Shown: positions 6,803-12,852 of the stretch, in pieces
Layout of the letters: every line of letters starts with the position of its first letter
Numbering within the stretch: position 1 is the stretch's first letter
From: CAYHWW01 sp964360145
Lineage (GTDB): Bacteria; Bdellovibrionota; UBA1018; CAYHWW01
Length of the DNA: 12,852 nt
Direction: 5' to 3'
Assembly (NCBI GenBank): GCA_964360145.1
Contig: CAYHWW010000096.1
Span: 1-12,852 of the forward strand
The notes under the pieces: model-generated
Seen by the model: only the letters and a program-made list of their open reading frames with translations
The model's database searches: none
What the model was told of the DNA's origin: nothing
Made by a program: the position numbers and the translations under genes

Positions 6803-8187
6803 CCTGGTCTGAGGCTGAACGTGCGCTTTATAAAAAGTACAACGTGGCGGGGCCTCGTTACACGAGTTACCCCACGGTGCCCTATTGGGACGCGGACCCC
6901 ACCGCGGATCAGTGGTTGGAGAGCCTGGAGCGCGAGATCGCCACGGCCACGTCCCGAGGTGTGGGGGCCGCGCTCTATGTGCACGTGCCTTTCTGCCAAA
7001 GCCTCTGCACCTACTGCGGGTGCAACACCCGCATCACCCGCAATCGCACCGTGGGTGACCCCTACGTCGCCACCGTGCTGGCGGAGTGGGCGCTCTATGG
7101 CGAGCGCCTGGGCGTGAGTCAGTCATCACCGTTCTTATTGAGTGAGCTCCATCTCGGGGGCGGCACTCCCACGTTTCTCGCACCCAAGGAGTTGGCGCGC
7201 CTGGTGGATGGCATCCTGGTCCGTTGCCGTCGCGTCACAGGGGCTGAGTTTTCCGTGGAGGTCGACCCCCGTGTGACAAGTAGGGAGCACCTCACGGTGC
7301 TTGCCGAGCGGGGCTTCAACCGCATCAGTCTTGGCGTGCAGGACTTTGACCCCAAGGTGCAGGACGTCGTGCATCGCGTGCAGTCCGAGGAGCAGGTGCG
7401 GGCGGTCACCGAGATGGCCCGCGAGCTGGGCTATAAGAGCGTGAACTATGACCTCATTTTTGGTTTGCCCCTGCAAACCACCGCAAGCGTGGCTGCCACC
7501 ATGGAGGCGGTGAAGCGCCTGCGGCCCGACCGCATCGCGTTCTACGCCTATGCTCATGTGCCTTGGATCAAGCCGTCCCAGCGGCGTTTCACCGAGGCTG
7601 ATTTGCCTGACGGGGATGCCAAGCGCGCGCTCTATGAGCTGGGGAGGCAGGGCTTGGAGGCCGCGGGTTACCGCGAAGTGGGCATGGACCACTTCGCCCT
7701 TGAGAGCGATGGGCTGTGGCAGGCCGCGCGCCACAACGAGCTTCATCGGAATTTCATGGGCTATGCCGCCCGCCATGTCTCGCCCCAGCTGGGGCTTGGT
7801 GTTTCCGCCATCAGTGATTCTTGGTCCTGCTTTGCCCAGAACGAGAAGGTTTTAGAGAAGTATCAGGAGCGGGTGGGGAAGGGCGAGCTCCCCATCTTCC
7901 GGGGCCACGTGCTTGATGGCGAGGACCTAGTGCTGCGCCGTCATGTCCTGAATCTGATGACCAAGCTCGAAACGAGTTGGCGCCGGGCCGACGAGCACAC
8001 GCCGTTCTTGGATGGCGTGCAAGGGCGTTTAGCGGAATGCGCCACCGATGGGTTGGTGGTCTTGGGCGAACGCGAAGTGAGGGTCACCGAAACCGGTCGG
8101 GCCGTGCTGCGCAACATCTGCATGGCCTTCGACGCACGCCTCGTCCGCAAGGCGCCCCAGGCGCAGCTGTTTAGCAAGACGATCTGA
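6799..8187 (+). CDS. hemN: Oxygen-independent coproporphyrinogen III dehydrogenase
   Basis: HemN is a radical-SAM enzyme that oxidatively decarboxylates two propionates of coproporphyrinogen III to make protoporphyrinogen IX without oxygen. The protein has 462 residues. The iron-sulfur motif is HVPFCQSLCTYCGC, giving Cys66, Cys70 and Cys73, with the extra Cys75 typical of true HemN. LHLGGGTPTFL (117-127) is the SAM-binding GGGTP region. YAHVPWIKPSQRRF, MDHFAL, LHRNFMGYAAR and LGLGVSAISDSW match HemN proper rather than HemW-like relatives. GGAGG at 6785-6789 lies nine bases before the ATG, and the start overlaps the hemE stop (ATGA). It appears to be the last gene of the operon: the next gene is convergent and only four bases away. 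It implies that haem can be made under low oxygen; no oxygen-dependent HemF is visible here. Confidence 0.97.
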   Translation: MTWSEAERALYKKYNVAGPRYTSYPTVPYWDADPTADQWLESLEREIATATSRGVGAALYVHVPFCQSLCTYCGCNTRITRNRTVGDPYVATVLAEWALYGERLGVSQSSPFLLSELHLGGGTPTFLAPKELARLVDGILVRCRRVTGAEFSVEVDPRVTSREHLTVLAERGFNRISLGVQDFDPKVQDVVHRVQSEEQVRAVTEMARELGYKSVNYDLIFGLPLQTTASVAATMEAVKRLRPDRIAFYAYAHVPWIKPSQRRFTEADLPDGDAKRALYELGRQGLEAAGYREVGMDHFALESDGLWQAARHNELHRNFMGYAARHVSPQLGLGVSAISDSWSCFAQNEKVLEKYQERVGKGELPIFRGHVLDGEDLVLRRHVLNLMTKLETSWRRADEHTPFLDGVQGRLAECATDGLVVLGEREVRVTETGRAVLRNICMAFDARLVRKAPQAQLFSKTI

Positions 8188-8191
8188 GCGC

Positions 8192-9481
8192 TCACGTAAT
8201 ATGTGGTGGTTGGGTGAGTAGTTGATGTACCCGCCAGAGGGGCACAAGCGTTCTGCCGCTGCGGTCTTTGCCCTCTTTGTCCCAGGTGATTTTGTAAGCC
8301 TCCGTCAGTTTTTTCTCTCCGAGAAAAAGACCGAGGCTTTTTGATTTCAGGTTTGTGCCTGACTTCACTTCAAGCGGTACGACTCGCCCCTGTCGAGGGA
8401 TGAGAAAATCCACCTCGGCCTTTGATGTAGGCGTCTCGCGTCTCCAAAAGAAAAGCTGGGGCGCTTCGTTCAACGCGCCATAGGCGCACAGTTCTTGCGC
8501 GACGAGCTGTTCCAGCACCGCGCCTTTATTCATAAGGTCCGCAAAATGGGGTAGCGGCGAGCCCAGCTGTAGTTGCGCAAGACCTAAGCCCACATCGAGG
8601 GAGAAAAGTTTGAAGTCCTTGTCTTTCGCTTCTGCCCCCAGGGGCAGGCCGTTGGCGCTGCTGTGGCGGGATTGCCGCAACAGTCCCGCATCGATCATGA
8701 GATCCATGGCTTGCCGCAGCTGCAGCGCCCGGTAATCCGCGCTGAGTGTTGAGTATTTGATTTTCTCTCCCCAGTGCCGAGGCAAGCGATCATAGAGCAG
8801 GTTCAGGATCGGGGTTTGCACTCGGCTCCCATATTTGGGGAAATCCGCGCGGTAGGCAGCGCTGAGTCGCTTGATCACAGCTTGGGCTTCTACCACCGAA
8901 GCTGACTCGCTGAAGCGCAGCACGGCTTCAGGCATGCCGCCCACGGTGAGGTATTCTTCCATGCGTGCGCTGAGCACTGAGGAGTCAAGCGCCGTGACGT
9001 CTTCTACTCCGGGGCAAGTGGCCCACAGGAATTCCAATACATTGAGGGGTTGCAACCACTGAAAATCCACGCGCCCCACGGGAAAACTGACCTCTTTGAG
9101 CAAAAACTCAAGCAGCGAACCTGTTGCGATCACCTTGAGTGTGGGCATTTTCTCCTTGAAGTAGCGCAGGCTTTTCAGCGCCGCGGGGCATTCTTGGATC
9201 TCATCGAGAAAAAGCAACGTTTGTCCGGCGATGATAGGCTGTCGGGCAATAGCGCCGAGGTTTTGGATGAGGTGAGTGGGGTCGCCAAAGTGGCTCTCGA
9301 AAATGCGGTGGGCATCGCGCTCTGTTTCGAGGTTGATCTCGACCATGTCGCCATGGAGCCGACCCAGTTCACGGGCAAGCCAGGTCTTTCCGACCTGTCG
9401 TGCACCTCGGATGAGCAGGGGGGCGGAGTGGTTTTGGCGGAGCCACTGGGATTGGAGATTTGAGAACACGATACGCTTCAT
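8192..9481 (-). CDS. AAA family ATPase with C-terminal DUF4143 nuclease-like domain
   Basis: This 429-residue protein belongs to the widespread AAA_14/DUF4143 group (COG1373-type). The N-terminal ATPase shows a Walker A GARQVGKT (25-32), a Walker B LLFLDE (89-94) followed by IQECP, and ATGSLLEFLL (119-128), a hallmark of the group. The C-terminal part has a PD-(D/E)xK-like pattern: a glutamate in VLEQLVAQEL, Asp358 in AEVDFL and Glu371-x-Lys373 in PLEVKSG, suggesting a nuclease-type fold. The biological role of this family is not established; such genes are often scattered and strain-variable. It is transcribed toward hemN and ends four bases from it. No clear ribosome binding site precedes the ATG, but an extended -10 promoter is visible upstream (9542-9569). 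It is probably an accessory acquisition. Confidence 0.93.
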   Translation of the reverse strand: MKRIVFSNLQSQWLRQNHSAPLLIRGARQVGKTWLARELGRLHGDMVEINLETERDAHRIFESHFGDPTHLIQNLGAIARQPIIAGQTLLFLDEIQECPAALKSLRYFKEKMPTLKVIATGSLLEFLLKEVSFPVGRVDFQWLQPLNVLEFLWATCPGVEDVTALDSSVLSARMEEYLTVGGMPEAVLRFSESASVVEAQAVIKRLSAAYRADFPKYGSRVQTPILNLLYDRLPRHWGEKIKYSTLSADYRALQLRQAMDLMIDAGLLRQSRHSSANGLPLGAEAKDKDFKLFSLDVGLGLAQLQLGSPLPHFADLMNKGAVLEQLVAQELCAYGALNEAPQLFFWRRETPTSKAEVDFLIPRQGRVVPLEVKSGTNLKSKSLGLFLGEKKLTEAYKITWDKEGKDRSGRTLVPLWRVHQLLTQPPHIT

Positions 9482-9541
9482 GTGCTGTATTGTATCATTT
9501 TATTGATGTAATATGTACTTAAAAATGATATTTTTATGATA

Positions 9542-9569
9542 ATTATAGCATGTAACGCAGAAATGAAAA
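9542..9569 (-). promoter_or_regulatory. Extended -10 promoter for the AAA/DUF4143 gene
   Basis: On the minus strand a perfect TATAAT lies at 9542-9547, preceded by TGC (9548-9550), which makes the extended TGn -10 motif. Sixteen bases further upstream is TTTTCA (9564-9569), a four-of-six match to the -35 box. This would start a leader of about 55 bases before the ATPase ATG at 9481. It is the best sigma-70-like promoter I can see in the window. Confidence 0.5.
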
Positions 9570-9645
9570 CTTGATCAAAATAGTATGAATAATGCAAGAA
9601 TTGTTGTATTGTTCCGCGCGTCAAAGCGCCGCACCACTTCTTTAT

Positions 9646-9652
9646 AAGAGGA
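9646..9652 (+). promoter_or_regulatory. Ribosome binding site of the small exported protein
   Basis: AAGAGGA at 9646-9652 lies seven bases before the ATG at 9660. It is a strong site and supports the reality and start of this small gene. No convincing plus-strand promoter was identified in the AT-rich spacer upstream. Confidence 0.6.
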
Positions 9653-9659
9653 CATATCA

Positions 9660-10028
9660 ATGAAATCCATGATGGTCGTGTTTTTCAGTTTTGCAACTAT
9701 CGCTGTAGGGCACAACGCTTCTGCGGGGGGGTTACAAAATATTCAAGCCATTACAAACAGCCCCGCTGTAGCGCAAAGCATATCAAACCACGCCGCTCTA
9801 GGTTTCGAGCTTGTCGAGATCAAGGCTGCACAGGATGGCTGCGATATGCTCAGGTGTTTTAAATACGCGCTCGTATTCCGCAATATTCAACTGCCTGGTA
9901 CTCGTTGGCGGATGACTGCCTCTGTGAGGCCAATAGGAAGTGAGACTGACCATCGCATTCAGGTCTCAGTGCCTTCTCCCAATGAACTAACTCAAGATAC
10001 AGCGGTTTTGCCTGAAGTCTCGGAGTGA
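9660..10028 (+). CDS. Small exported protein of unknown function
   Basis: I do not recognise this 122-residue protein. Residues 1-22 form a Sec signal peptide (MKSMM start, hydrophobic VVFFSFATIAV, cleavage probably after NASA), giving a mature protein of about 100 residues in the periplasm or outside the cell. It has two closely spaced cysteines, Cys61 and Cys66, in DGCDMLRC, which could form a small disulfide loop. The second half (about 68-105) alternates hydrophobic and polar residues as in beta strands. The strong ribosome binding site and the signal peptide support a real gene. It ends four bases from a convergent exported-protein gene. No function is proposed. Confidence 0.75.
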   Translation: MKSMMVVFFSFATIAVGHNASAGGLQNIQAITNSPAVAQSISNHAALGFELVEIKAAQDGCDMLRCFKYALVFRNIQLPGTRWRMTASVRPIGSETDHRIQVSVPSPNELTQDTAVLPEVSE

Positions 10029-10032
10029 GAGT

Positions 10033-10497
10033 TCACTGCTGGCGCACGAGGCCAAAAAATGAACTCAAGGCAATGTCGAGGTAGAGCGGAGCGGGGAGAT
10101 TGTAGACGATGTACGGAAAGCTACGACTACGATTTATTTCATGCTGGCACACCAATGAGTCGACGAACTCCGAGTTCGTGAGCCAGAGCTTCACCCAGCC
10201 CCACCGGATGGATTGATTGCTTTCGTTGTTGGCTCCGCTGATCCGCAGTTCCGTGCCTTGGGTAATGATGCCTTGAGGGTTTTTCTCGTTGCCGCGGTAG
10301 AACGAGCACGTGACCCATTCACGGCTGCCCAACCCCTGATCGCCGAACCTTTGCCACCCCGGCCCACCCAGCGACGTATCGATATTCTGGAGCGCAACGA
10401 GCGTCGTGCCATCCTCGTAATAGAAGCGAGCTTGGGCGGAGGTGGTGCATAAAATTAGTGCGGGCACGGCAAGAGCAGACATGAAAAAATGTATCAT
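10033..10497 (-). CDS. Exported protein of unknown function with two cysteines
   Basis: I do not recognise this 154-residue protein. Residues 1-23 are a clear signal peptide ending in TTSAQA, and the residue before the cysteine in it does not fit a lipobox, so it should be soluble rather than a lipoprotein. The mature part has just two cysteines, Cys64 (TCSFYRGN) and Cys117 (LVCQHEIN), well placed for one disulfide bond, and is rich in aromatic and glycine residues, suggesting a compact beta-sheet domain. No clear ribosome binding site precedes the ATG; a second in-frame Met (residue 6) would also keep a signal peptide. It is convergent with the small exported gene on its left and divergent from the kinase-like gene on its right, so it needs its own promoter. 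Confidence 0.72.
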   Translation of the reverse strand: MIHFFMSALAVPALILCTTSAQARFYYEDGTTLVALQNIDTSLGGPGWQRFGDQGLGSREWVTCSFYRGNEKNPQGIITQGTELRISGANNESNQSIRWGWVKLWLTNSEFVDSLVCQHEINRSRSFPYIVYNLPAPLYLDIALSSFFGLVRQQ

Positions 10498-10613
10498 AGG
10501 CGCGGGTACGTACTATGGCTTGATGCTAAATGCAATTCGTAGATTCAAGAGGCGACGGTCATGGGGCAGTTTCTTAGACAAAGTCCTGTGTTTGTAGTAT
10601 GAAATGTCACGTT

Positions 10614-11555
10614 ATGAATAAAAAATATTTATATATGACCATGACCATCGCCCTGGCGCTGACCGCGTCCCGTGCCCAGGCGGGCCTTTTCGAGAAATTC
10701 ATGGGCTGCATGGCTGCCCTCACCGAGAAGCCCTTCCTTGAGACGGTCGAGAACCCCGAGGGGGAGTTGCTCACATTGCGCTCTCGGGTGGAGCGCCAGC
10801 ACTATGTCACCCTGGATCTGGGCCGCAGGCTCGGCGCGGGGTTCTTTGGCACCGCTCTTATGGTTCATGGCATCTCCGATGGCGCGCTGGAAGAGGCGCT
10901 TCGCATCGCCACGGGCACGCGCTTCACCGGTGCCTTCGTCGTGAAGATACCTCATGCGCCCCGAGGCGGCGTGAGCTTGGGCCGACCCTGGTTCTTCTCC
11001 AATGATGAGAGCCGTCAGGAGCTGAAGACCTACGAGATGATCCGCGGTCAACTGCCCCGCATCGAGGCCCACGCCGCGTACCCTCGGGATGCCGCGTTCC
11101 TTCCGGGCCACCTGCCCGCGGTGCCCATCAGCGGCGCCTTTGACAGCGAGCGCGGACTCCTCCTTTTCAAAATGATGTTGAAGGGCAAGGGCCTCAAGGA
11201 TCTCGCTGTCCTTGCCAACGCCAACGGCGGAGCACTCCCTGACCCCTATCGTTCCGCCCTCAAAGACCACTATGACTTTGTCCAGGCCGTGTACCATACC
11301 GTGCGCACGCCGGGCCCCCTGATGGGGCTGTTACCAGGGCAGCCGTTCTCCGTGGACATGCGCCCGCCCAACCTCGTTTGGGTGGAAGACCCTGATACCC
11401 TCAGCGCGCTGGGCTATCGTCGCCCGGGCTTCGTCTCATTTGAGATGTCCGCCGTACCGCTGAACCGCCCGGTCTACATCGAGAGCGAGGGCACCAGCTT
11501 CGAGGATTACCTCGCGGAGTTCCAGACTTACATGCAGCGAGAGGCGGCGGAGTAG
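10614..11555 (+). CDS. Exported protein with protein-kinase-like motifs
   Basis: The protein has 313 residues from the ATG chosen here; an ATG at 10599 would add five. MNKK followed by a hydrophobic stretch ending SRAQA is a Sec signal peptide of about 23 residues. In the mature protein LGRRLGAGFFG (69-79) reads like a kinase glycine-rich loop, AFVVKIPH places Lys111 as the ATP lysine, ESRQELKTYE (132-141) fits helix C with its glutamate, and VDMRPPNLVW (247-256) matches the catalytic loop D-x4-N of protein kinases (Asp248, Asn253). The DFG position seems to read VSFE (274-277), lacking the metal-binding aspartate, so it may be a pseudokinase or an atypical one. The protein ends soon after, so the C-lobe is short. 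Export of a kinase-like fold is unusual because the periplasm lacks ATP. The motifs are seen; the family and function are inference. An unrelated exported protein remains possible. Confidence 0.78.
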   Translation: MNKKYLYMTMTIALALTASRAQAGLFEKFMGCMAALTEKPFLETVENPEGELLTLRSRVERQHYVTLDLGRRLGAGFFGTALMVHGISDGALEEALRIATGTRFTGAFVVKIPHAPRGGVSLGRPWFFSNDESRQELKTYEMIRGQLPRIEAHAAYPRDAAFLPGHLPAVPISGAFDSERGLLLFKMMLKGKGLKDLAVLANANGGALPDPYRSALKDHYDFVQAVYHTVRTPGPLMGLLPGQPFSVDMRPPNLVWVEDPDTLSALGYRRPGFVSFEMSAVPLNRPVYIESEGTSFEDYLAEFQTYMQREAAE

Positions 11556-11581
11556 TTACAGATCAATGAAAAGAATCCACA

Positions 11582-11622
11582 GGGGTGCCTAGACGTTAGA
11601 CACTCCCTATTTGATTGGGGAG
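11582..11622 (+). other. Two overlapping, mutually exclusive hairpins in an intergenic spacer
   Basis: In the 167-base gap before the DUF1566-like gene, bases 11582-11587 can pair with 11601-11606 (one G-U pair), with three further inner pairs (11589-11591 with 11597-11599). Alternatively 11603-11607 can pair with 11618-11622. The two share 11603-11606 and cannot form together. An eight-base direct repeat, ACGTTAGA, occurs at 11593-11600 and 11632-11639. There is no T-run directly after either stem. A leader switch or operator is possible, but chance is not excluded. I see nothing else of note in this gap apart from the ribosome binding site. Confidence 0.25.
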
Positions 11623-11708
11623 GCCCGTACCACGTTAGAAACCAGCGCCTTAGCCGATCCTTTTTTGTACAGAGAAACGGCACAAAGCGTGCATTAGTTA
11701 CGCCCAAA

Positions 11709-11714
11709 AGAAGG
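11709..11714 (+). promoter_or_regulatory. Ribosome binding site of the DUF1566-like gene
   Basis: AGAAGG at 11709-11714 lies eight bases before the ATG at 11723 and supports that start. Confidence 0.55.
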
Positions 11715-11722
11715 TATCACTC

Positions 11723-12313
11723 ATGAGCTTGCTCAAAAACTCTGTTTCGCTTTTTGCCCTGATTACGGGTGCCTCTCTCATGGCCACTTCAGCGAGCGCG
11801 CAGACACCGCCCCGCGGGCTTGGTGACATCGTAAAACATGCAAACGGTAGAGTTCATTTCATGACACAGCACGAGGCTAGCGAGTATTGCAGTGACCATG
11901 ATTCACGCTTACCCACGGTTCGCGAACTGGCGCTCTATGCCACAAGTCTCGGAGCCGTCGGCATTGAAGACACAGTATATTCAGGCGTTGCGGATAGCGA
12001 CCCCAGGGTTCAGGCCGAAATCAATCGCATGCGCGCACTACACTATACCGAGATCCTGACCTTGAACGATGCTGGTGAGTCATCTGTTGATTTTTATTAC
12101 AATAGCGAGGGATACCCGCGCACCTCACGTGCCGCGAGACCACTCTACATCTGGTCGTCATCATCTCATCCTGATCAAGTGCGCAACCCCGGCATTGAGT
12201 TCACCTACTACCTCGTGACGAGAGCAGCTCCAGGCTGGCCACGTGCAGGCGGAATCTACTTCTTCGACTCCAGTAGTATTGATCACCACTACGCCGTGCG
12301 CTGCGTGCGTTAA
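11723..12313 (+). CDS. Exported DUF1566/Lcl C-terminal-like domain protein
   Basis: This 196-residue protein has a signal peptide (residues 1-26, cleavage after SASA, before QTPP). The mature region resembles the DUF1566 / Lcl_C domain, which has a C-type-lectin or sulfatase-modifying-factor-like flavour: SRLPTVREL (61-69) after a YC pair, an aromatic LYIWSSSSHP (141-150) in the middle, and a terminal YAVRCVR (190-196). Cys56 and Cys194 sit at the two ends of the domain, as expected for a closing disulfide. Such domains are found in secreted and surface proteins of many Gram-negative bacteria; their ligands are mostly unknown. AGAAGG eight bases upstream supports the start. The gene is convergent with the HNH gene. 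The domain call comes from motif recall and is moderately sure; the specific role is unknown. Confidence 0.85.
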   Translation: MSLLKNSVSLFALITGASLMATSASAQTPPRGLGDIVKHANGRVHFMTQHEASEYCSDHDSRLPTVRELALYATSLGAVGIEDTVYSGVADSDPRVQAEINRMRALHYTEILTLNDAGESSVDFYYNSEGYPRTSRAARPLYIWSSSSHPDQVRNPGIEFTYYLVTRAAPGWPRAGGIYFFDSSSIDHHYAVRCVR

Positions 12314-12329
12314 GGGGTTGTTAAACAAT

Positions 12330-12352
12330 AGGCTCATCGGGTTTTAGAGCCT
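12330..12352. terminator. Possible bidirectional terminator between convergent genes
   Basis: AGGCTC (12330-12335) and GAGCCT (12347-12352) form a perfect 6-bp stem around an 11-base loop, between the DUF1566-like gene and the HNH gene; the HNH stop codon lies in the loop. On the minus strand the stem is followed by ATTGTTT, a weak U-rich tail; on the plus strand there is none. The location fits a terminator, but the tail is poor. Confidence 0.35.
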
Positions 12353-12852
12353 CCGGCGCATTGGGCCGAAGGCTTCTTCAGTGGTGCGCCCGTGGTGCGC
12401 GGAACAAAGGAGATGGAGGTTCTCCACGGTGTGCCCACCGCCAAGGGCGAAGGGCTGGGCGTGGTCGAAATGCAAAAATCGCGTCGCGCCGCAGTCTTTG
12501 AATGTGCAACGGCCCTTATCGCGGAGCCAAACCGCGCGTTTCACCGCGGCGGGGATGTGGCGAGAGGACGGCACCCCTGTTTTCTTTTCTCCGACGACAT
12601 CCTTTTTGACTACGACCGGTCGTACCGACGCGACACCTTGGCTTTGTTTCTTCACGCGCCGCGCCTCAATGCGCACGGGGTCATGGCGATCGAGAGCCTC
12701 TTCGCAAAGTAAGTCGAGGAGCCCTGCGACGGTGCCCCCTCTGTTGCGATGACTGAGAAGTGATTTGAGTTTCTCGACCTTCGCCTGCTGCTCTTGCGTC
12801 AGCGTGATGGTGAGGCGGGTGAGGTCTGGCGTCACCGCCCGGGTCCGCTCGG
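12344..12852 (-). CDS. HNH endonuclease, 5' end beyond the window
   Basis: The reading frame enters from the right edge without a stop, so the N-terminus is missing. A GTG at 12835 could be a start, but homologues I recall have this segment in mid-protein, so it is probably internal. Numbering from that codon, residues 3-52 form a helical segment typical of these proteins (TPDLTRLTITL, then LKSLLSHR), followed by a basic linker. The HNH nuclease domain is at about 92-157: Cys110 and Cys115 with Cys144 and His147 form a zinc-finger-like pair of sites, and FDHAQPFALGG carries the metal-binding Asp124-His125, followed by Asn139 and the terminal His148. All core residues are present, so it looks active. 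This family occurs in many copies in Bdellovibrio-like and Myxococcus-like genomes, where its role is unclear and may relate to mobile DNA. Confidence 0.88.
   Translation of the reverse strand, partial: ERTRAVTPDLTRLTITLTQEQQAKVEKLKSLLSHRNRGGTVAGLLDLLCEEALDRHDPVRIEARRVKKQSQGVASVRPVVVKKDVVGEKKTGVPSSRHIPAAVKRAVWLRDKGRCTFKDCGATRFLHFDHAQPFALGGGHTVENLHLLCSAHHGRTTEEAFGPMRRRL

Noticed and set aside
9571..9578. TTGATCAA as an FNR-type binding site
   Set aside because: FNR boxes have four bases between TTGAT and ATCAA; here the two halves are fused, so it does not fit.
10505..10600. Promoter or operator in the divergent gap before the kinase-like gene, including palindrome GTACGTAC
   Set aside because: The best -35 and -10 candidates (10575-10580 and 10595-10600) are only 14 bases apart, and an 8-base palindrome alone is weak evidence.
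1..12852. tRNA, rRNA, CRISPR array, insertion sequence ends or transposase
   Set aside because: I saw no cloverleaf, repeat-spacer array, transposase motif or terminal inverted repeats with target duplication anywhere in the window.

Overview
The left two thirds of the window (68-8187) is one rightward tetrapyrrole (haem) biosynthesis operon. Its order is hemC (apparently fused to a HemD-like domain), hemB, hemL, a sensor histidine kinase, an OmpR-type response regulator, hemE and hemN. From hemL onward each gene overlaps the next by 1 or 4 bases, so the two-component pair is built into the operon rather than lying beside it. Together the enzymes cover the route from glutamate-1-semialdehyde to protoporphyrinogen IX. 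The first enzyme (HemA) and the last ones (protoporphyrinogen oxidase, ferrochelatase) are not in the window.

The right third (8192-12852) is accessory in character. It holds a leftward AAA ATPase with a DUF4143 nuclease-like tail, which converges on hemN. Next is an AT-rich spacer with a good extended -10 promoter. Then come four genes in both orientations, each with a Sec signal peptide: two small unrecognised proteins, a protein with protein-kinase-like motifs, and a DUF1566-like protein. A leftward HNH endonuclease gene runs off the right edge.

The organism is a Gram-negative-type bacterium with a GC-rich core. The haem gene order, the HNH protein of a type often found in many copies in Bdellovibrio-like and Myxococcus-like genomes, and the many exported unknown proteins suggest Bdellovibrionota or a relative. 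This is inference from recall, not a database result.

The most interesting items are the exported kinase-like protein, which has a glycine loop, a VxK lysine and a D-x4-N catalytic loop but no clear DFG aspartate; the translationally coupled two-component system inside the haem operon; the HemC-HemD fusion whose C-terminal half shows an internal two-lobe repeat; and a nested inverted-repeat element filling the hemC-hemB spacer.
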